Made by a program: the position numbers and the translations under genes
The notes under the pieces: model-generated
Seen by the model: the letters and a program-made list of their open reading frames with translations, nothing else
Databases searched by the model: none
Told to the model about the DNA's origin: nothing
Shown here: positions 56,601-61,637 of the stretch, piece by piece
How positions within the stretch are numbered: position 1 is the stretch's first letter
Layout of the letters: every line of letters starts with the position of its first letter
Assembly (NCBI GenBank): GCA_938084925.1
Contig: CALKFY010000009.1
Location: 1-61,637, forward strand
DNA length: 61,637 bases
From: an uncultured Pseudomonadales bacterium
Lineage (GTDB): Bacteria; Pseudomonadota; Gammaproteobacteria; Pseudomonadales; Balneatricaceae
Reading direction: 5' to 3'

Positions 56601-57111
56601 TATGGAAATGCTTAACGCCACTGTGGAAGCCATGCAAAAAGGCGAAACGCCCAATTTGGACCAGCCGATACAACGCGGCACCGAAGTTAATTTAAACTTG
56701 CCTGCGGTAATCCCAGAAAGCTATTTGCCTGATGTACATAATCGACTCATCATGTACCAACGTATTGCCAACGCGCAAAACAAGGCTACACTGAAGGAGC
56801 TACAGGTTGAGATGATCGACCGCTTTGGATTATTGCCCGAAGCTATCAAGAGTTTATTCCGTCAAACGCGCTTAAAACTTAAAGCACAGGACATCGGCAT
56901 AAGCAAAATTGAAGCGTCTAGTCAAAGTGGCCGCCTGCTATTTGATAAGCACACTCAAGTAGAACCGATGGCCTTAGTAAAGCTGGTACAAACGCAACCA
57001 AGGCAATTTAAACTTGAAGGTAGCAATCAGTTGCGCTTTACTCTACCTATGGAACACCCTGAGACGCGTTTTCAACGCGTGGAAGACTTGCTAAAACTAT
57101 TGGTTAAATAA
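53662..57111 (+). CDS. mfd: Transcription-repair coupling factor
   Basis: Translocase that removes stalled RNA polymerase at DNA lesions and recruits UvrA. The GTG at 53662 gives 1149 aa, the normal Mfd length; an in-frame ATG at 53527 would add 45 residues that look unlike Mfd. Order: UvrB-like N-terminal region with EILPYDSFSAHPDI, RNA polymerase-interaction domain (VVHQDHGVGRYQGL), RecG-like motor with Walker A GDVGFGKTE, DEEHRFGV and the TRG motif region LRGRVGRSHHQAYAY, then the C-terminal D7 domain. The start is uncertain, since neither has a clear Shine-Dalgarno sequence; the product is firm. The 306 bases between the gap and mfd starts hold the gap promoter and no other gene. Confidence 0.96.
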   Translation: MLIESLPLASSTNNHQHWGQTTGAGSALAIAEGAQTSTTPLLVLVESTDAALTLKAELQFFLGATTLQVYMLPDWEILPYDSFSAHPDIISERIKTLNAISDLQQGIILVPIATLLHRLAPTSYLAGNSFALTTGNPLQLEPFRKRLNEAGYQYTETVAQAGEYAVRGSLIDLFAMGSEAPIRIELFDEEIESLRYFDPDNQRTTSIIEEFNLLPAREFPLSAQAISQFRQAFNANFDVEANNCPIYQDVSQGLAPAGIEYYIPLFYNLEMSTLLDYVPQQVQIIRNGDLNGAIEHFWQDVTQRYDDYGHDVERPLLPPQHLFLSAEQLFGLLKQHGNVHVQTAAHVEPQANKGESNLGFANLPEVAINSQLAKPLIALESLLQTQARVLVCAESAGRREALLELFKKLPQQPQEVESWLEFCQADMDFAICVAPLERGLNFPAQQLCLISEAQLFGQKVLQRRRRDKETNNSDIAIRDLAELTIGSPVVHQDHGVGRYQGLKALSVDGQENEFLVLLYADEATLYVPVASLQLLSRYTGGGENSPLHRLGTEQWQKAKRKAAEKIKDTAAELLRIYAMRAARDGYAYPRPDDSYEAFADAFPFEETPDQQQAISAVIKDMLADQPMDRLVCGDVGFGKTEVAMRAAFIAATGGKQVAILVPTTLLAQQHYETLRDRFADWPINVAVMSRFQSGKQHSKVEQQIEDGSLDILVGTHKIIQGKLNFKRLGLLIIDEEHRFGVQQKESFKKLRAEVDILTLTATPIPRTLNMSMAGMRDLSIIATPPAKRISIKTFVRQYESKLVKEAMLRELLRGGQVYYLHNDVSTIETAADKIRELVPEARVAVAHGQMRERQLEQVMSDFYHRRANVLVCSTIIETGIDVPSANTIIIDRADKFGLAQLHQLRGRVGRSHHQAYAYLMTPHPKVLSKDANKRLEAIEATADLGAGFTLASHDLEIRGAGELLGEEQSGQMQSIGFSLYMEMLNATVEAMQKGETPNLDQPIQRGTEVNLNLPAVIPESYLPDVHNRLIMYQRIANAQNKATLKELQVEMIDRFGLLPEAIKSLFRQTRLKLKAQDIGISKIEASSQSGRLLFDKHTQVEPMALVKLVQTQPRQFKLEGSNQLRFTLPMEHPETRFQRVEDLLKLLVK

Positions 57112-57941
57112 TGCCTCAAACCTCAATACAGTTACTGCCTCGCCTAAGATCCCTAACTATAGGATTGTTGACCATGGTGCTATTTTCTTCAGCCCATGCA
57201 GAAGAAGACATACGCTGGTACCAGGCTGAGGTAATGATTATTGAGCGTTTAGCTAACCTGCACAGCGAAGAACAGCATCCCACGACTTTGGCCACCAAAG
57301 TACGTACTAGTAAAGAACTACTGGCCTACCCTAGCATTGGCTCTCAGGCCTATACACGCTTACCCAAGGAACAGCGCCAGTTAAATCACACGGCAACAAA
57401 GCTACAGCGTTCTGGGCAATTCAATGTGTTGTTTCACGAAGCTTGGCCCATGCCGCTAACAAAGCAAAACTCAGCAACCTGGATCAATATCAATGCTGGC
57501 ATCAAACAAGCTGATCGCCATCAGTTAGAGGGGGCCATTGGCGTGAGCTTAGGTCGTTTCTTGCACCTACACACCAAGTTGCATCTAAATCAATTTGCTA
57601 AAGCTAATAGCACACCAACAACTGAACTGAGTAGCTTATTTAACTACCCGACCTCTCAAACTAAGGTAACTCAACGTTATAGCATGATACAAAAGCGCAA
57701 AATGCGTAGCGTGGAATTACACTATCTAGACCACCCTAAACTGGCTCTGTTAGTGCGATTTGATCCCTATAATCCACAAACAGGTCCGTTACCAAAACCA
57801 AAACAAACAAATGGCAACAGCCCCACCAAGATCACCTCTGACAACATTGCCGAAGTAACACTTAGTGCACTAGTAGAAGAAGAGATAATGCTTGTGGAAC
57901 AAGAGATCATGGAGTTCCAAGGAGAATCAAACACTCAATAA
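57111..57941 (+). CDS. CsiV-like exported protein
   Basis: A 276-aa protein with a signal peptide of about 30 residues (ending SSAHAEE). The mature N-terminus IRWYQAEVMIIERL resembles CsiV, a peptidoglycan-binding partner of PBP1A first described in Vibrio cholerae; C-terminal homology cannot be judged by eye. Its ATG shares a base with the mfd stop (TAATG), so it is coupled to mfd, and a gene of this type is found after mfd in other gammaproteobacteria. The stop overlaps the converging gene by 7 bp. Confidence 0.65.
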   Translation: MPQTSIQLLPRLRSLTIGLLTMVLFSSAHAEEDIRWYQAEVMIIERLANLHSEEQHPTTLATKVRTSKELLAYPSIGSQAYTRLPKEQRQLNHTATKLQRSGQFNVLFHEAWPMPLTKQNSATWININAGIKQADRHQLEGAIGVSLGRFLHLHTKLHLNQFAKANSTPTTELSSLFNYPTSQTKVTQRYSMIQKRKMRSVELHYLDHPKLALLVRFDPYNPQTGPLPKPKQTNGNSPTKITSDNIAEVTLSALVEEEIMLVEQEIMEFQGESNTQ

Positions 57942-58528
57942 CGGTGTTGTAGTTCTTTTCTCATCTGTCCTATGAAATCATCCAGATACTCATGTTGATC
58001 ATGCTCAGTAGCTCGTGGATAACGTGGATTAAGGCGGTCGTCGTGCCAGTCTTGCCAAAGGTTTGTATGTTGCAAAAATTCACGCGCAAACGACTCTCCC
58101 ACTTCCAAACAACCAAGTATGATAACGTCTAAATAAGATTGTGAAATAGGGCTAAATTGCGATTCACGGGGGCAATCAGGATAGGTATAAACCCAAACTG
58201 GGTGATCCGACAGTGCCGACAAAGACACAGGTGAGCCCGCCTCCAAGTATTCAATGTGCTGATGATCCAAGGCTTGTCGAACATAGCCGCGCTCGCGCAA
58301 ATCAAACTTGCCTAGTTCACTGGCAGGCACGTCAAACAGTACGCCATTACACTGGCTTTGGGCTTCTAATCTAACCCCTACAGCACGCATATCAACACCG
58401 GTAAAACTGACCCAATAACGCTGCAAGCCATGCACCCTTACCGGTATGGAATCACCAGCAATGCCCGTGATACGGCGGCTAGCACTATTGATCAAGCTGC
58501 CGTAGCCAAATATATAGTGCTTATCCAT
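57935..58528 (-). CDS. Gamma-glutamylcyclotransferase-like protein
   Basis: A 197-aa protein from the ATG at 58528 (MDKHYIFGYGSLIN). The GGCT-fold substrate loop YGSLIN is at about residues 9-14 and a conserved FDLRERGY segment supplies a likely catalytic glutamate. Such enzymes cleave gamma-glutamyl amino acids or glutathione, but family function varies. The start overlaps the MscS gene by 8 bp. A longer reading to 58618 would run deep into that gene. Confidence 0.82.
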   Translation of the reverse strand: MDKHYIFGYGSLINSASRRITGIAGDSIPVRVHGLQRYWVSFTGVDMRAVGVRLEAQSQCNGVLFDVPASELGKFDLRERGYVRQALDHQHIEYLEAGSPVSLSALSDHPVWVYTYPDCPRESQFSPISQSYLDVIILGCLEVGESFAREFLQHTNLWQDWHDDRLNPRYPRATEHDQHEYLDDFIGQMRKELQHRY

Positions 58529-59606
58529 CGCCTGCAGGAGCCTCTTCTTGTTGTTGAATGTGCAAGCTTTGCGTAGGGAAGGCAAACTCGGCACCATGGC
58601 GCTCAACAATGTCAGCAATGGTTTTCAGTAGTTCCTGTTTGATCACATGAAACTCTGTCCAAGCCGTGGTCTTGGTAAAGCAATAAACAAAGAAGTCCAA
58701 GCTATGGCTATTAAATTGGTTGAGATTCACCATCAGAGTCTTGTTAGTATCAATAGCTTCATGGGCTAGCAACATAGCCTTAACATCACTAACTATGGCT
58801 TCCACACTAGCTTGGTCGGCATAACGTAAACCGAATATTTCATAAAAACGACGATTACTCATGCGCGAAGGATTTTCTACAGAAATACTGGTAAAGGTTG
58901 CGTTAGGTACATACAAAGGGCGCATATCAAAGGTACGAATGCGGGTTACGCGCCAACCAATATGCTCTACGGTGCCTTCAATTTCTTTGTCTGGTGAACG
59001 AATCCAATCTCCAACTGAGAACTGACGATCCATATAAATCATCAAACCGCCAAAAAAGTTGGCCAGCATATCTTTTGCAGCAAAGCCGATGGCAATACCA
59101 CCTACCCCACCAAAGGCCAAAACACCAGACACTGACAAGCCAAATAGCTGCATCAGTACCAGCACCGCACTAATAACCACCACAACTTTTAGTACTTTAC
59201 CCATGGCTTCAGCGGTACTGGCATCCCAAGCCAAACGGTTACCCGCTGGGTGTAACACTAAAGCCTGTAAGACGGTGATCAAACGCACCATAAACCAAGC
59301 AATAAGAATCACTAATACAGGTTCACGTAGCTGACTTGGCAAATCATTGGACCAGCTTGGAATAGAACTGACTAGAACGTCGTTTATCCAACTTAAACCT
59401 AATAACCAAAAGCCCGCTAACAAAGGACGTCGCGCGGAATGCAACAATGCAACATCCAACTCCTCATGGTTATCGGCAAAGCGGTGCATCCAACTGCCCG
59501 TAAGCCATTGGGCAATCATCACCAATACGGCCAACAGGCCCACCTTTAACAATATCAGATGGGTGGCATCGATTGCGTCAATGAACTGCATTAATTCGTT
59601 CAACAT
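58521..59606 (-). CDS. MscS-family mechanosensitive channel
   Basis: A 361-aa channel. Membrane helices are at about residues 16-36, 58-78, 95-120 and 130-155, with the pore helix region VLAFGGVGGIAIGFAAKDMLANFFGG, in two blocks, near 160-190. The beta domain (about 195-250) has QFSVGDWIRSP and GTVEHIGWRVTRIRTFD, and an alpha/beta C-terminal domain follows. It protects against osmotic downshock. Size is between MscS and the larger YbdG/YnaI types. Confidence 0.92.
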   Translation of the reverse strand: MLNELMQFIDAIDATHLILLKVGLLAVLVMIAQWLTGSWMHRFADNHEELDVALLHSARRPLLAGFWLLGLSWINDVLVSSIPSWSNDLPSQLREPVLVILIAWFMVRLITVLQALVLHPAGNRLAWDASTAEAMGKVLKVVVVISAVLVLMQLFGLSVSGVLAFGGVGGIAIGFAAKDMLANFFGGLMIYMDRQFSVGDWIRSPDKEIEGTVEHIGWRVTRIRTFDMRPLYVPNATFTSISVENPSRMSNRRFYEIFGLRYADQASVEAIVSDVKAMLLAHEAIDTNKTLMVNLNQFNSHSLDFFVYCFTKTTAWTEFHVIKQELLKTIADIVERHGAEFAFPTQSLHIQQQEEAPAGDG

Positions 59607-59620
59607 AATGTGTGCATTCC

Positions 59621-60301
59621 TTACGCTAGCTTTTCAATGGGTAGGACTGGGGCTTCGGCAGCGGCAACTAATATAGGAATCAGTTGCTGCAGAATTTCGG
59701 GAAGCTCACGCTGCGTATCATATTCGGCGGCACAAATGGCCCCTAAAGACTCACTATTGGACAGCGTAAATACCATCATGCCCATAAGATGATGAAAGCG
59801 CCAAAAGAACTGTTCGTGGCTCATTTCTGGCATATGTTCACGCATGGTTTTCATTAACAATATAAATAAAGGCGCATACTGATAAGTTAAGTGCTTGCGC
59901 AAATGGCCTTGTGATTGGGTATAGGCCGAGTTGATAAGTCGTGCAAACAAAGCCAAACGTGCTGGATTGCGCTGGGCAATATTAAGGGCCTCTAGCATCA
60001 AATCCGTATAGATATTGGTTAATACCTGATGCTTTGTTTGCTGTTTTGTATCCATACTTTGTAAGCGTTTTTGTATGCCTAAGGTTAACGGCTCAAAAAA
60101 ACGATCCGCAACAGCTTGAATCAAGCCCTTCTTAGAACCAAAGTGATAATTCACCGCCGCCAAGTTTACCCCGGCCTTGCTAGTAATGGTGCGTAGCGAA
60201 GTCTCTACAAAGCCATGGGCGCCAAACTCAAATTCTGCAGCATCGAGAATACGCTCAACTGTTGCCTTCTTCACAGGTTTGTCCTTATATAGATCACACA
60301 T
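59621..60301 (-). CDS. TetR-family transcriptional regulator
   Basis: A 226-aa repressor from the ATG at 60301 (MCDLYKDKPVKK). The TetR HTH is at about residues 12-58, with GFVETSLRTITSKAGVNLAAVNYHFGSK in two blocks. The C-terminal ligand domain (about 75-226) is divergent in sequence; a DUF1956/CecR-like C-terminus is possible. It is divergent from an MFS transporter gene, with a palindrome between them, so it very probably represses it. The ligand is unknown. Confidence 0.88.
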   Translation of the reverse strand: MCDLYKDKPVKKATVERILDAAEFEFGAHGFVETSLRTITSKAGVNLAAVNYHFGSKKGLIQAVADRFFEPLTLGIQKRLQSMDTKQQTKHQVLTNIYTDLMLEALNIAQRNPARLALFARLINSAYTQSQGHLRKHLTYQYAPLFILLMKTMREHMPEMSHEQFFWRFHHLMGMMVFTLSNSESLGAICAAEYDTQRELPEILQQLIPILVAAAEAPVLPIEKLA

Positions 60302-60392
60302 AGATAGTGTTTTAAACGTTTGTTTTACGCTAACACGAAGCCCAAACAGGTGCAAGGATCTGCTTCTAGCAAGGGCTTAAGTTAGGATAATT

Positions 60393-60410
60393 TAGTAACA
60401 TCAGTTACTA
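60393..60410. promoter_or_regulatory. Probable TetR operator between regulator and MFS gene
   Basis: TAGTAAC (60393-60399) and GTTACTA (60404-60410) form a perfect 7-bp inverted repeat with a 4-base centre. It is 35 bp before the MFS start codon and about 92 bp from the regulator start. Confidence 0.7.
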
Positions 60411-60444
60411 TGTGCGCTTCCATTTTTCAAAGCGCGTTTTAACT

Positions 60445-61629
60445 ATGCCTTTTCAAAACTTTACTCGTAATGTCTGGTTATTGTGCCTAGCACAGGTTTT
60501 TGCCTTCACTGGCACCAATGTCACCATCTTTTTAGGTGGTATTGTTGGTTCTATATTGGCCCCGTCCCCAGTATTAGCGACTCTACCTGTTGCCTTTATG
60601 ATCGTTGGTACAGCTAGTGGCACGGTCCCTGCTTCTATGATCATGAGTCGCAAGGGCCGCCGTTTTGGTTTTGTTAGCGCCGCTATTTTTGCCAGCTGTG
60701 CCGCCTTAGTAGGTGCAGTCGCCATCGATATGGCTAGCTTTTGGCTCTACTGCTTTGCTTGTTTTAGCATTGGTCTAAGTGTGGCTTTTGTACAACAATA
60801 CCGCTTTGCCGCAGCCGAAAGCGTACTACCGGAATACGCTCCAACTGCTATCTCATCTATTCTATTAGCCGGTATCGCCGGTGCCTTTTTAGGCCCTAAT
60901 ATTGCCAACATCACCAAAGACTTGCTACCTAACACGCCGTTTGTTGGTTCTTATATGGCCCTAGCTTTGATGGTATTAATGCCTGCCTTGATTCTTTCTT
61001 GGCTAACCAACACAGACCACAAGCAAGCCGCTGACTCTGGCACTGGCCGTTCCATCAAAGAACTCGCCACGCAACCTAACTTTATCCTTGCCATCATGGC
61101 TGCTGGTATCGGTTACGGCATCATGAGCTTTTTGATGACTGCCACGCCAGTGAGTATGCACGTGATGGACGGACATAGCCTGTACCACACGGGCGTAGTT
61201 ATCCAATGGCACATTGTGGGAATGTTCCTACCGTCCTTGTTTACGGGCAAGCTAATCCGCCGCTTTGGTCACCACAAAGTGATGATTGCGGGCATCGTCG
61301 CCCTACTAGGCTGCATTATCGAAAGCCAGTTTGATCAGAGTGTAATGGGTTATTGGATTAGCCTAGTATTACTAGGTATCGGCTGGAACTTCATGTTTGT
61401 TACTGGTACAGCATTGCTTATCACCTGCTACCGTGATTCTGAAAAGTACCGTGCCCAAGCCTTAAACGACTTTATGGTATTCGGTTTCCAGGCTCTAGCA
61501 TCCCTATCCGCTGGTTGGTTACTGAGCCTTACGAGCTGGAAAACCATCAACCTGCTATCGGTACCTTTCTTATTCGCGCTACTAATCACCATCTGGTGGG
61601 CACGTCGCCAACCTGCACCTAACCACTAG
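60445..61629 (+). CDS. MFS transporter
   Basis: A 394-aa protein with twelve membrane helices. The ATG at 60445 is chosen; a GTG 33 bp upstream is also in frame. The loop-2 MFS motif is seen as SRKGRRFGF near residue 70, with the corresponding second-half loop TGKLIRRFGHH near 270. The substrate is unknown; the family includes drug and small-molecule exporters and importers. Under likely control of the divergent TetR protein. Confidence 0.88.
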   Translation: MPFQNFTRNVWLLCLAQVFAFTGTNVTIFLGGIVGSILAPSPVLATLPVAFMIVGTASGTVPASMIMSRKGRRFGFVSAAIFASCAALVGAVAIDMASFWLYCFACFSIGLSVAFVQQYRFAAAESVLPEYAPTAISSILLAGIAGAFLGPNIANITKDLLPNTPFVGSYMALALMVLMPALILSWLTNTDHKQAADSGTGRSIKELATQPNFILAIMAAGIGYGIMSFLMTATPVSMHVMDGHSLYHTGVVIQWHIVGMFLPSLFTGKLIRRFGHHKVMIAGIVALLGCIIESQFDQSVMGYWISLVLLGIGWNFMFVTGTALLITCYRDSEKYRAQALNDFMVFGFQALASLSAGWLLSLTSWKTINLLSVPFLFALLITIWWARRQPAPNH

Positions 61630-61637
61630 GCTCTGTT

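Overview
This window is a stretch of the chromosome of a free-living, probably marine, gammaproteobacterium, related in gene order to Pseudomonas, Oceanospirillales and Cellvibrionales. The signs are a liuRABCDE leucine-degradation operon, an Na+-translocating NADH:quinone reductase (Nqr) operon with its maturation factors, and a chain rluC-rne-murB-lpxK-comEC-lol-sthA-nqr-gap-mfd that resembles the Pseudomonas aeruginosa PA2975-PA3003 region as I recall it. I cannot name the genus. No rRNA, tRNA, CRISPR array, insertion sequence, prophage or plasmid gene was seen. About 57 protein genes fill most of the sequence.

Region 1 (1-15287) is a branched-chain amino acid catabolic island. A leftward operon (thiolase, acyl-CoA dehydrogenase, enoyl-CoA hydratase, 3-hydroxyisobutyryl-CoA hydrolase, mmsB, and an SDR cut by the window edge) covers valine/isoleucine breakdown. 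The divergent rightward operon liuR-liuA-liuB-liuC-liuD-liuE covers leucine breakdown to acetyl-CoA and acetoacetate. Acetoacetyl-CoA synthetase and a methyltransferase follow. A 22-bp palindrome between the two operons is the likely LiuR operator.

Region 2 (15288-23160) is accessory. It holds a DMT transporter co-translated with a membrane sensor kinase, an orphan PhnD-like binding protein, a small membrane protein and a second, soluble kinase of the same unusual type. Housekeeping genes follow (DUF1289, tcdA, yigZ, a PhnA/YjdM-like protein).

Region 3 (23161-28740) holds a second acyl-CoA module: a long acyl-CoA dehydrogenase, a MaoC hydratase and an acyl-CoA ligase, with a KfrA-like coiled-coil protein among them.

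Region 4 (28741-57941) is the conserved core: rluC, rne with a highly structured leader, murB, a low-molecular-weight phosphatase, a Trm112-like protein, lpxK, comEC, DUF2062, a single-permease lolD/lolC-type pair, sthA, nqrM, apbE, nqrFEDCBA, gap, mfd and a CsiV-like gene. Against the Pseudomonas order, kdsB, exbBD and a second Lol permease are missing here. A two-gene cassette (a matrixin-like metzincin lipoprotein and an exported repeat protein) lies between nqrA and gap.

Region 5 (57935-61637) has a gamma-glutamylcyclotransferase-like gene, an MscS channel, and a TetR regulator divergent from an MFS transporter with a clear operator between them.

Three families of short palindromic repeats are scattered between genes. 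The best candidates for new biology are the metzincin/repeat-protein cassette with a G8 tract at its gene junction, the pair of kinases with an AHxxGNALT/SHxxGNAFT phospho-acceptor box beside an orphan binding protein, and the rne leader, where a perfect hairpin touches the start codon.
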